A DNA stretch of 64,000 bases from positions 1,929,157 through 1,993,156 of the forward strand of contig JACTAT010000039.1 in NCBI GenBank assembly GCA_014526335.1, written 5' to 3'. The translations under genes were made by a program, and so were the position numbers. Below are positions 37,101 to 47,811 of this stretch, one piece after another. The notes under the pieces are model-generated. The model was not told the origin of the DNA. It did not search any database and saw only the letters and a list, made by a program, of their open reading frames with translations. The DNA comes from Chrysaora quinquecirrha (Eukaryota; Cnidaria; Scyphozoa; Semaeostomeae; Pelagiidae). Positions within the stretch are counted from its first letter, which is position 1. Every line of letters starts with the position of its first letter.

Positions 37101-40100
37101 CTACTGTGTTTTTTGCTTTCCAAACGATGAATTAGCAGCAACAACAGAGCTCGATCACATTCATTGCAAAGAATCGCCGTCGGATTCGATTTTGCGAGAC
37201 TTTTCGTGAATTCTAGCACTGTAAAAGGGTTTTAAAATCAACCAAATTCATACACAAGGGCTTGAAATTTCCCGATTTTCATGCAAATGGGTCAGAAATC
37301 CTTGAAAATCTTATCATACAAATGGGTCCTTTTGTCAAAGTCCAGATTCACTTCTAGTCATGGAAACATTGAAGTACCCCCCCGGGCTTGATAAGCAAAT
37401 TTCAAATTTTCGATGAACAAAATTCTATCGTTTATTCAGGGTCTTAGGCCGTGGCCAAATGGTCAAACATTTTTTATCAAACATTTGTGATTTGCTTTAC
37501 AAACAATGTTTGACAGTTTGTCCACGTCGCAAAACATTGCTCGACAAGGAGAGCTTGTAATGCTTTTGAAAAACCTAGAAACATTTCCTGCTTGACGCAA
37601 AGTAAAGAATGTATGATGAGCAATGTTTTACGACGTAGCCAGATGATCAAACATTTTGTTGGACAAGCAAATTTCAGTTGTTTGAGTATCAATGTTTGAT
37701 CGCTTGGCCAGGGCCTAACGATTGCACGACTTTTTACAAGGCAGTGTTGGTCGCATGGTTAATTTTCTTTCCATTTCTGTTTTTCAGTTTTCTTCTACAA
37801 TTTTGGTTGGTAAGTTTTTCTTTAGTTCTTGTTGAAGTCGCTCTGAGTTGTTTCAAATTTAGTCATACTGTAGATTTTTAACTATCTTCTACGTTTTGCC
37901 TTTTCCTTCTCAGGGATGATTACGGCGTGCGGGCATTACAGTCGATACTAGATATGGTCAAAGTTATGGATTTTGCACTGATGGATGGAAAGGTACCTAG
38001 TCATATACATTACGTAAAATGCAATTGTATCAGTCGTAAGGCCTGGTTCACACGATCAGATTTACGTTAGATTTTCGTTGAATTCCCTTCGTATAATCTG
38101 ATGAGAAAATGTGACAGTATGATCTGACGACTATTAGATTTTTTTATTCTACAAAAGCGTCAGATATCTGAAGTACATATGTCCGATGGAAAATCTGTCA
38201 ATGTGGTCAGGGTTTGAGCCCAGCCACGGTAGCGTCACACACAGCCAGGGTCGAAGTCCCGTTAACCTACTACTGAGATCCTAGTGACTGTCGGTAAAAC
38301 ACCATTTCACCTTCACCTGAATCAGTCGTCGAAGCAAGTGGCGAGCCTGTGCTGTGCTGACAAGATTGTTGCTGCCAGGGGGCTTCTCTTGCATGAAATC
38401 TGAACCAGGCCTTTAGCGACTAGAGTGACAAAAAATAATCTATACTGTGAACTGTGCCCCTTGCCTTGCCACTCTCCTGTTGCTGACCTTTTTTTTAATT
38501 TATGTCTTTATTTTCTACAGGTCGCGATTCACTGCCATGCTGGTCTTGGTCGTACTGGTGTCTTAATAGCGTGTTATTTTGTTTATTCTCAGAGAATGAA
38601 AGCTGACGAGGTGGTTTTTGCTCCTTTCTTCTTCAAATACTTTCTTTCTTCTTCCAAATTTCAAATGTCCTTTACCATTGCCATTAATGACATTTTTTTT
38701 AAATATGTATGATGCTGATGAGGGCTCAACATAGCCTAAACACAAAACGTCAGTGGGAGGAGAGCCTTTGGCTGTATGATTTGGAGAGTCACACAGCGAT
38801 TTTATTGAACTCTATAGATCAGTGGAAATGTGATTTGTTCTCTGATCATGAAGTCCAGGTTTGAATCCCTCTACTGCGGAATGCCACTTCTGGAAAAATT
38901 CTAGCGTTTGCCATTTATCACAATTATGTATAAGTATGTATGGTGCTGAAAATGGGTCATCACAGCCGAAAGACCAAAAGGTCAAACTGGAGGAAAGCCT
39001 TGGGCTGTAAGACTTGGAGAGATTATTCTTAGAGAATCGACATACTCGGTAATTTCGTTCAAATTTATAGCTCAGAGGAAACGTCATTTGCTCTCTGATC
39101 ATGCAGTCTAGGTTCTAATCTTATCTTTTGCTGTATGCCACTTGTGGAAAAAATCTTTACGTAGGCAGATTTTTCCCTGAGCGGCATACAACACATTTGA
39201 TGGGATTTTAACCTAATACTGCATGATCATAGAGCCAAAGACAATTCTACTGAGCTACAGGGCTCAATGAAATTCCTGAGCTACTATCCACGTCATGTAG
39301 CCTGAGGCTGCCTCCCCGTTTTAATTTTTTGTGTTTCGGCTATGCTGTGCCTTCTACAACACCACACGTATTGATATATAATTGTCATGAATGGCGAACA
39401 CTAGGATGGTTTCTCCACAATTGGCATACCACAATAGATGGGATTCGAACCTGGGCTGAATGACAAGAGAGCGAACGGCAATTTCACTGAGGTGCAGAGC
39501 CTGATAAAATTGACGAGTAACTCTTTAACTCATACTGCCCAAGGCTTTCCTCCAATATGTCTTTTTGTCTTGGCACATTAAGAGAAACGCTCTCAAAATA
39601 ATTTAGGTTATTACCTTCTATTTCAGGCTATCAATAAAGTCAGGAGTTCAAGGTTAGTTTAGCAACTTAATAGATTGCTACAACAATAGTTCTCTCATAT
39701 TCCCAGTTATTCGTGTGTGGTTCTGTGGTGCAGTTATTAGCGTGCAGGACTCACTACGAAAATGGTTTGAGTTCGAGCTACGGTCTTTCCACTGCAGACT
39801 GCATAGATAAAAACCTTGGGTAAGTTGTTAACACAAATTTGCGTCTCAATACCCACTTGTGTAAATAGGTACCTGGTCGTTAGTTGCGAGTGCCGTGTAG
39901 GGATGCACCCGGTTATATGCTATACGAGTCCAAACCAGGGGTAGAGTGTAACATCGACTGGGTAGCCCAAGACTAGTAGTAGACTTAAAGATGGCAACTT
40001 TATTTGTTCTTTTAACAAATATCCCTGTTGAGTGACGGGGCTTATTCATTTACTGATGAGAATATTTTTCTGTTTCTGCAGGCCCAAGGCTATTCAAACA

Positions 40101-43100
40101 AGAGGGCAGATTGCTTGTGTTAGAGACTTCGAAAAGTACCTCAAACCCATGTGGATTGTCTTTGCAAATGCGTGAGTACGAGGCAATGGCCGAGCATTAA
40201 AAAATTTTCCAACATTTGAAATTTGTTTGTCACGCAAAATGTGTAATTGTGTGGTCAGGCTGCAAAACAATTCTTGTCCTTGCAGTTTCTGGCAGGATAC
40301 AGTTTTTTCGTTCTATACACTTTTTTAATAAGCAACCATTCAATAAAGCAGCTAGGGCTGAACAGACCTTAACATTGAGCAACTTGAGGGCTCAATTGAA
40401 TTACTGTAAGCAACTAAGATGTCAAACAACCAAGCTTATACGCTTTCTTGTTGTAAGGAAATTGTTTGTTCTTATGTTTTGCATGTTGAAGTTCTTTAGC
40501 TAACGTTTTTCCACTTAACTTTCTCCCAAAAGTCTTGTTGTAGGCCTAAGAGTTGATGATTTTGACCCGCGAAGTCAGGGCTGGTTGTTAGGTACAAAAA
40601 ACGTTAAGCAACTTTTAAGCAACCTGGAGGGCTGAAATGTTTAAAATTCTAAGCAACTTTGAGGGCTGGATAAAAGTCCAGTTGCTTATTTAAAAAAGTG
40701 TAGTCTAGCTGGAATGCAAGTATTTGACGTAAGATCCTCAACTAAATCTATATCAATTATATGAATGAGAAATTCAAAAATATAGACGACTTTTTTAAAC
40801 GTTTGAATCCATGATCTTCATCAGTACCTCAGTATCAGTTACTGATGAAGAGCATGGATCGAAGGGCTTAAAAAAGTCGCTTGGATGCAAGGATATCCGA
40901 GAGAATCTTTCCCAAAGGCTCTTTCAGAAAAGACTTCTTTCTGTTAAAGTTCTGCTTAAGGTAATGCCTCTGCCATAAGAACCAAATAGCTGTTTTTCTT
41001 GTCTCCAAAAATATTAATTGACTATTTTTTATTTTCTTCTTTAGCTGCCGACCCGATGAGCGAAAACCCTTCTCTCTTGATCACTTTTTACGACGCCAGG
41101 CTCATCTTTTGCACGGTGAAGAGGAGAGAGATCTCAGATACGTTCCTAAGGTAAATGTTCACCTTTCTCATTTAAAGGCAATAGACGTGCATAAGAGAAG
41201 GCCAGTTGCATTAAGACAAAGCAGCTCTTTTGAATTTCTACACAAAAGGCAATTTAGCTATTCAATTTTGATTGATGGGTTGAGCCACTATTATATCTGT
41301 TGATTCCCTTGAACCATAAAGGTAATACAGTTTGCTATTAACAATGTCCACCATGGTTGATGCTACTCATGAAGGGTGTGGCCCAGTGAAAAGATCAAAC
41401 ATTGTTTGTCAAACATTTGAAATTTGCTTGTCAACCAAAATGTTTTACTGTTTAGCCATGTCGCATCGCAAAACATTTCTTGCCAAACATTTTCCTTGCA
41501 CCAAGTATGTTTTTGAACCACTTTATAAACATTGCGCAACAACTGTTTGGTTTATTTTGGCTTCAGATATTGTTTTGTGATTTGTCAAACGGTCAAACAT
41601 TGCTTGTAAAGCGAATCTCCTTTGTTTGACAAACAATGATTGAACGTTCGGCTAGGGCCTAAATAGCAGGAATGTAACGTCAGATAGAGTCAGATAAAAG
41701 AGAGTCCTGGGCTCTATAACTTGAAGAATAATTTGTTGGTTATTTTATAGAGCAATTAAGTTCAGCTGAATGTTTATCTTTAAACAATTATTAGAACACT
41801 TGTGCATTTTCTTGAGCCTTTTTTCCGTACTTTCCTGGAACCATATTTTAAAAATTACTCGAAAATAATGTTTTTACACATGGTCAAACAGTCAAACCAG
41901 TCAAACATTGCATGCTGTATAGTTACTCTCGAATGTTTCAACAGTGGTATTTTATTGTTTGGCCAGGTTCTTTAATGTTTCTTTATAATTTCATTACCAT
42001 AGATTGTCTTCGTCACATGCCAAAGATTACTGGAACTCGCTGGCGTGAACTTCGATCTGCGTTCGATTAGTCTTCTAAAGAGACGTGGATTTACATCGAT
42101 AAAACACAACCCCGAATCGTCGACTTCAATTTATCTGCAACAAGAATCGTCAGAATCTTCTTTTAGCACAGAGGAGACTTCGGATCATGTCAACCTAAGG
42201 GAAAACCGACCAAGTAACGATGATATAGTTATTTCTCGGTCTAAAAGAAACTCTGACAGCGGATTTTTAGTCGGAGATTCTTACGTTAATGAGGAAATGA
42301 GATTGGACGAGACGAATAATTTTCGCTATTTCAATACGGAGGATCCAGACCCGACCGATTATGGCGGGGTCGAAGAGATCAAGCCGGAACGAGTCTTACG
42401 ACATTCGTCTTCGGAGTCTGCTATAGTTTTTAAATGTCGTAAATCTGACGGGAGCAGCCCGGCATCGGATTTACATCGGTCCTTGAAGCTTGCTCTGAAA
42501 CAGGAAGCCAAAGATCTTGCATTTTCCCAGGAGGGTGACACGCTATCGACTCAGAGGAGTGATGAATCAGAATTAGTAGATGATGTAGTTTTAATAAGTA
42601 ATAGAACTACGAGCAAAGACAGTGGGATTACCAATTCCTCTTTGGCGGACGAGGATGAAAGCATAGCGACAATTCAGTCGAGATCATGTAGAAAAGATAA
42701 AGATTTGCGCCAAGCTGATAGCAGAACTAATGCGGTCTTACGTAAAGTTGATAGCAACGCTTCTACGAAAACTGAGACAAAAGCAAAAACTCCGGATCTA
42801 AAGAATCCATCTTCAAATCACTCACTGGACTCACAATCATCTGATTTCACTGGGAATTCCCTGTCTTCTAATTCATTATCACATTCAAATAGCTTTAGAG
42901 ATGAATCTGCGTTGAATTCCGTGTTGGAGAGCATAGAGTATAGTATTGTTCAAAAGCAATCTGATTTGAAACTTGCAAATAAAGTCGAGCAGTACAAGGT
43001 AAGTCTAATCATTCATCCCCAACAGATTTTAATATCCGTCACCTTCAGTTTATGGTGCTGCTGAAATTTTTGAAGCAGCTTTTTACAAGTCCTTTAAGCA

Positions 43101-46100
43101 AAAACTGTAGTCGCCAGCATCCTCTGTTCAAAGCTGGTTTTCTATTAGGCAGATTTTTCCGCGCTTATGGTCGCTTCTAATCGCTGGGAAACCTGCTTAA
43201 AAGCTCTTTTCGCCAACGCCCTCTTCTTAAGCCATTGTCGTCGGTATAGCACGGAATACCTATTGTAGGTAAGGTACGTTATCAAATAGATAAGTAACAC
43301 AGCTTTTTTAGCTTAGAAAAGTCATACGTTGGCGAGTTCTACCTGGGTTCTTTTAGTTAGTGAGCTGATTTGTTATCAAGCAAATAACCAATCTTATTTC
43401 GCGTTTCTGGTTGGCTCATTTTCGATCCACATCTGGGTTTATTATAATTAATACTATCGGTCGGTCTTGGTCTATTTCTGACGCTTCATCAAGTTTCATG
43501 CTGTTTGGAGTGCTATACAAAAAACCTTTATAATGTTGTTAAAGCTTTTTTTGCTTTGGTAAAAGTGATTCGAAGTCCGATAGATTAGGATAAGCGTATC
43601 CATACTTTTCCTCGGTCTTTGTTTTGTTTCTATTTTGCTCTCAATAATTCCTTAACTCCCTTCTAGGTTGATTTAAACAATTCAGACTCAAATTGGAAAA
43701 GACTAAAAAACGAAAATGATGCTTGTGTTATTTGCTGTTTGCTGTGGAGCTGGCTTGAACATTTACAGGTATGAGCCAATGACATTCAAATACGTACCAC
43801 ACCCCTATATCAAGGATACCACGAAAACTGCATTGAGCATCCTTATTGGCACGTATTAGTATAAAACGGTTTGACACGGTTTGCTATAGATGTTCTTCAA
43901 ACAAAAACATTTGCCCTTGGAGTTAAATATGCATATTGGGTATCACTGATTTCGTTTTAAGACTCCCTTTTTCATTTTAGGAGCCAGTTATAACTGATAA
44001 AAATCTAAAGAGCATTGCAATGCATCAAGATGACGCTGTCAAGGCATTTCAGACTCTGGACAGGGTAAGAAAAACCCGAGATTCTTATCTCGTCACGCAA
44101 ACTATGTTTTAGGCCCAGGCCAAACAGTTAAACATTGCTTGTCAAACATCTGAAATTTGCTTGTCAAGCAAAATGATTGACAGTTTGGCCATGTTGCAAA
44201 CTCTTGCTTGTAAAACATCTTTTGCTTGCGTCGTTGTAACTTGTTTAAAAAACATCGCCAAAAATTCAGCTTGTCAGAAAATATCTTGCGACTTGGCCAT
44301 TGCGTCTGCCGTATTTTATATGCGAGCAAATCTCTAAAGGTAAGGTACATTGTCAATCATTTGAGATTTGCTTGTCAAGCAAAATATTAGACCGTTTGGC
44401 CACGTCCAAAAACATTGTTCGTCCAAAATTTTTTGTTTGCGTCAAGCAAAAAATGTTTTTGAACTTTTTCGAAAACACCACGCCGTAAATTTTGTTATTG
44501 TTGCTTGTCAAGCAATGTTTTCTGACGTGGCCAGACGGTCAAACATTTGCTTTAGAGCAAATTCGAAATTTTGGACCAACAATGTTTGATCGTTTGGCCA
44601 GGGCCTAAAATTTCTTTTGCTTGCCTCATTTTAACTTGTTTCAAAAACAACATGTAAATTTAGATTGTTTTTGCTGTCAAGAAACGTTTCGCAACGTGGC
44701 CAAACACTCAAAAATTGCTTGTACAGCAAATCTCAAATGTTTGGTTTGGCCAACAATGTTTGATCGTGTGGCCAGGGTCATAAAGCACTAAATTTTGTAA
44801 CAGTTTCTTTAAACTCTCTTGCGCTCGGCTTATTTTAAATGCGAACTAGTCTCTGGGGATGAAATTGATGAAGATGAATCGAGTCTGTTGCAAGTCTGTT
44901 GCCTCATTTCAAAATAAAAGTATACTTCTGATTGACAGTTGCAAAAATGTATTCTTTTATGTTCCCTTGAGAATAAAGCATATTCTGCAGTTTCTTCTTA
45001 CATCTGCATCAAACAAATTTGAAGCGCGAAGAAGTCTCTGGGGATGACATTGATAAAGATGAATCGAGTCTGTTGCAAGTCTGTTGCCTCATTTCAAAAT
45101 AAAAGTATACTTCTGATTGACAGTTGCAAAAATGTATTCTTTTATGTTCCCTTGAGAATAACGGATATTTTGCAGTTTCTTCTTGCATCTACATCCAACA
45201 TATTTGAAATGCGTAATAGTCTCTTGGGATGAAATTGATCATGATGAATTGCATGCTACTGTGTCACTAAAAGACTATACATACTTTTCATTGACAGTGG
45301 TGTAAATGTATTCTTTTTTGTTCCCTTGAGAATACAGCCTCAATCTTGCAACAGTTCCTTTTTATTCCCCCGAGATTCAAGAAACAATAGTTTTCAACAA
45401 AAAACAGCAGCTTTTTCCAAAACAATCAGCAACTCAATGCTTATTTTAATTATCAGTAACTTTAAGTGCATTATTGTTTCAGGGAAAACGAAAAACATTA
45501 CAAGTCATCCTCTGCACATTCTTGAAGGTAAGCACTTGCAATTCGTTATATGCATTTGTTCTTTATTTACAGAAACAGAGGCGGACTGGCAGCGAATCTC
45601 AAGGGTTGCTATTTCCAGTAAAAGGGGCCTGTTTTTACTATATCGATTTTTCTTGTCTGTTGCTTCTAGCGAGCTCCTCTGTAAAAAAATCATTTCGAGG
45701 CAAGGGCTACTGTTCATGTTAATACTTCTTTTCTTATTTGCGATATTTCGATGGCAAAATCGTCTCCCTTCATACATATTTTTGCATTTCCATATTTTCT
45801 TGCTTCCATATTTTCTTGCGCATATGCTGATTATCTTTTTATTTTTACTTCTTTCCAATTATCTGCATTGAGAAATAATTTCTGTTATTTCCAACTGTTT
45901 TCAGACTGAGCGAAACCAATCCAAATCTCTTCGAAATCCCAAGAAATCGAAGAGATTTGCTCAAGAAACAACAGAAACAGTTTGTTAAAGACCCTATAAT
46001 AAGAAGGCCCTGGTTGCAATCGCAACCTAGCATCCCTGCCAGTCCGCCCCTGAACAGAAAGCAACAGAAATTCTTAATGATATACACCAAAAAGAGTAAA

Positions 46101-46642
46101 ATCGGTGGAATAGGCCCATTTGTTGTCAAAGGGAGAAGGCGGCAAAATGTAGACATAAATAGAATGTAGGCTCAAATGAATAAAATCTGCTAAGGCCGCT
46201 TGCGCACTAGACAGTCTTTCACCTACCACAGCAACTCGGAGTAGTTTTGAAACCCAAAAGCAAGCGGCTTACGTCTATTGATTTTGGTGCACGAGTTAAC
46301 CTAGCTAACAGTGTTGGTTGCAGCCTGAAACGGAAACGGGGTTGCTGAAAACATAAAAAAGTCAAAAAGAACGCACCCTTTTAAATAAATTTGTTTTATG
46401 GGCTCATATTCTAATCACAATTAAATCTTTTACAGATTACAGCGAATTCTGAAGCTGTACTCCAAAAGGTTCTGCATTGGATATCATTGATTTTGATTCA
46501 AGAGCAGCCTTCCTCAAAAAAGATAAAGTCGGACAAAAAGGTTGAATCCTCGAGCTCTGAAGCACGGGAACAGTCTAAAGAATACACGACATTGTCCAGC
46601 TTTTTAAAGCTTCTCTGTAAGTCAGACATTTTTAAAAACTAA
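34106..46642 (+). CDS. PTPDC1: PTPDC1-like protein tyrosine phosphatase (one internal exon not found)
   Basis: Dual-specificity-type phosphatase; PTPDC1 is linked to centrosome/cilium function. Exons: 34106-34335, 35505-35585, 37788-37809, 37914-37992, 38521-38610, 39627-39652, 40082-40171, 41045-41150, 42003-42998, 43667-43768, 43981-44064, 45483-45527, 46436-46642. The N-terminus has YSRVGERIRHITP and CKYDNPAKW, as in human PTPDC1. A 22-nt micro-exon plus the next exon give FFYNFGWDDYGV, including the likely acid Asp. The active site is HCHAGLGRTGV (Cys-x5-Arg). Further matches are PKAIQTRGQIACVRDF and ICCLLWSWLEHLQ. Phases close throughout except between 35585 and 37788, where an exon equivalent to the human NLQRPGEH segment is expected and absent. 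Exon 42003-42998 is a long low-complexity insert. The donor at 38611 (GTGGTT) is weak. No frame breaks. Confidence 0.9.
34359..34404. repeat. Short hairpin around the first PTPDC1-like donor region
   Basis: GTGTGGGTGGGTAG and CTACCCACCCACAC are perfect inverted repeats about 16 nt apart, starting 24 nt inside the first intron. Confidence 0.7.
36404..36668. mobile_element. MITE family A copy (PTPDC1-like intron)
   Basis: Degraded left end near TTGACCGTTTGGACGGACC, right end CAATGTTTGATCGTTTGTTC followed by AGGGC. It is in the intron that should contain the missing PTPDC1-like exon. Confidence 0.65.
36724..37440. mobile_element. MITE family A copy split by a family B insertion
   Basis: The left half (36724-36903) begins GGCTCTGGCAAAACGATCAA; the right half (37395-37440) ends CTATCGTTTATTCAGGGTCT. 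The interruption is exactly the family B element 36904-37386 with its target duplication. Confidence 0.75.
36904..37386. mobile_element. hAT-type MITE family B, copy 2 (483 bp), nested, with 8-bp TSD
   Basis: Perfect 8-bp repeats CTTGATAA at 36896-36903 and 37387-37394. The left end has a ten-G run then AGGGTACTTCAAT; the right end is ATTGAAGTACCCCCCCGGG. It shares GACGTGCCGC with copy 1 but is longer. Confidence 0.85.
37441..37716. mobile_element. MITE family A copy with well-kept ends
   Basis: TAGGCCGTGGCCAAATGGTC at the left and TTGATCGCTTGGCCAGGGCC then TAA at the right form inverted ends. It directly adjoins the split copy. Confidence 0.8.
38201..38330 (+). mobile_element. SINE family B, 5'-truncated copy
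   Basis: Starts within the tRNA-like head at GTGGTCAGGGTTTGAGCCC and ends with a TTTCACCTTCACCT tail. It matches the fuller copy at 53314-53490. Confidence 0.7.
38697..39590. mobile_element. Cluster of four SINE family A copies, two forward then two reverse
   Basis: Forward copies at about 38697-38960 and 38960-39170 (for example TAGCTCAGAGGAAACG and TCTAGGTTCTAATC near 39067-39120), then reverse copies at about 39170-39360 and 39370-39590 (GGGATTCGAACCTGGGCTG at 39440). A- and B-box-like motifs mark them as tRNA-derived. The order forms a large inverted repeat in the intron after the catalytic exon. Confidence 0.7.
39710..39990 (+). mobile_element. Possible third SINE type (family C)
   Basis: GGTTCTGTGGTGCAGTTATT followed by AGCGTGCAGGACTCA and GAGTTCGAGC resembles a tRNA-like head with A- and B-box positions. 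Single copy in this window, so the call is weak. Confidence 0.35.
41384..41662. mobile_element. MITE family A copy
   Basis: Left CCAGTGAAAAGATCAAACAT, inner CATTTGAAATTTGCTTGTCA, right GATTGAACGTTCGGCTAGGG then CCTAA. A short further fragment is at 41876-41968, just upstream of the long PTPDC1-like exon. Confidence 0.65.
44110..44785. mobile_element. Three consecutive MITE family A copies
   Basis: Copies at about 44110-44300, 44345-44608 and 44612-44785. The middle one ends TTTGATCGTTTGGCCAGGGC; the third ends TTTGATCGTGTGGCCAGGGT. They lie in the PTPDC1-like intron after exon 43981-44064. Confidence 0.7.
44810..45345. repeat. 185-bp tandem repeat, about 2.8 units
   Basis: CTCTGGGGATGA recurs at 44851 and 45036 and as CTCTTGGGATGA at 45221, exactly 185 bp apart each time. 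Units 1 and 2 are nearly identical; unit 3 is diverged and partial. Intronic in the PTPDC1-like gene. Confidence 0.9.
45576..46052. mobile_element. hAT-like MITE (family E), 477 bp
   Basis: Ends CAGAGGCGGACTGGCAG and CTGCCAGTCCGCCCCTG are inverted. The flanks TACAGAAA (45568-45575) and AACAGAAA (46053-46060) are an 8-bp duplication with one mismatch. It lies in the last PTPDC1-like intron. Confidence 0.75.
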
Positions 46643-46715
46643 GCCTGTTTTAATGTCAGTGCCAATTTTAAGGCTTTTCGGGTCATTATAATTATAGGGT
46701 TTTATCTATTTGGCC

Positions 46716-46848
46716 GAGGGTCAATTCACTCCTTGGAATCTCGTACACCCTCGGCTGGAATCTCTGTTGTTTTCGTAAGAATCTTGTAAGAATCCTTTCG
46801 TTTCAACAGGAATCTCGTACGCTTTTTCGGGGAGTGAAATGCTACCCG
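46716..46848. mobile_element. 133-bp MULE-like MITE (family D), copy 2, with 9-bp TSD
   Basis: Flanked by TATTTGGCC on both sides (46707-46715 and 46849-46857). It is the reverse orientation of copy 1 at 27030-27162 and has exactly the same length; both hold CGTACGAGA-type internal motifs. Confidence 0.8.
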
Positions 46849-47703
46849 TATTTGGCCTAGACGACGGTTTTTGTTCAATCGAGTTCAAAAACAAGAGTGT
46901 ATCACTGTCGGGGCTTCGGCACTCCCCGGTAAGGGCGCCGTTTACTTACACTTACACGAAAGACAAGCTTTTCGAGTGATTGTGCCGGATTTCGCAGTGC
47001 CTTGCTTTCCTCTCTCTTGTGCATCCGAAATGCCCATGACGTTGAACCTATAGCCATCATTGCATATCCATATCATCTGCAAAACGAAGTGATTTTATCC
47101 CATTTTTGGAGCGGTGCGTATAGGGCAGCCTTTGCATGAAATAAACACCACCGCCGCCCGATACAAAAATCAAGGCTCTCTAAAGCTATATCGTTTAGTA
47201 GTGTAAAAGAGGCCTGTGTCTGATCTTTCCAAGGGGCTTGTGTGTATTTTATTCCTCCGATTTTATTCCCTCAAAGTGTGTGTGAGTCTCTAATACAAAG
47301 CTTTATATCCGTATAGAAGAGATAGAAGCTGCAAGCAAGCTAGCAAAGGTATTAATAATTAAACATATGAACTTGAGAAGTACATTGCCGAAAGAGCGCT
47401 TCTAAAACTGACGGATAGTCATATTATAGGCCCACTTGTTTGCCCAAAGACTCCTTATGGTTTTATCAGTTTGATTTCTATCCTGAAGATATCGTATTAT
47501 TTAAAAGCTCTGTTAAGCCAGGTGCTTATTTAAATTTAGATGTTTTAGGGGGGGACTTATTAGATATAGGGCTTAATACGGAGAAGGGCTTAGAAACCAA
47601 ATCGTATTTCTGCTTTTGGTCTATCAAGACAGATGCCAAAGAAGTTTCCTAGATAGGGAAGGTAGCTCATTTCATATTTTTGTTTGCAACGGGTAGCCTG
47701 CGT

Positions 47704-47811
47704 TGCAGACTCAACTGGTGTTTACTTGCAGAAGAGTTGAGTTCAATTGAGTTGAATTAAAATTCATTCAACTCAACTCTTCTGGAAGTAAACACCAGCT
47801 GAGTCTCCAAA
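47704..47811. repeat. Imperfect inverted repeat, arms about 45 bp
   Basis: The left arm contains CTCAACTGGTGTTTACTTGC and AGAGTTGAGT; the right arm has ACTCAACTCTTCTGGAAGTA and AACACCAGCTGAGTC. The centre is AT-rich. It may be a fold-back element. Confidence 0.75.

Noticed and set aside
39064..39125. Possible genuine tRNA gene
   Set aside because: A- and B-box-like motifs are present, but no acceptor-stem pairing or cloverleaf is evident and the sequence belongs to a multi-copy SINE.
45326..45871. 181-aa hydrophobic plus-strand ORF
   Set aside because: It spans an intron-exon-intron of the PTPDC1-like gene and part of a MITE; the hydrophobicity comes from T-rich sequence.
45905..45988. Alternative terminal exon for the PTPDC1-like gene (TERNQSKSLRNPKK)
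   Set aside because: It lies wholly within the hAT-like MITE at 45576-46052; the exon at 46436 continues the homology better.
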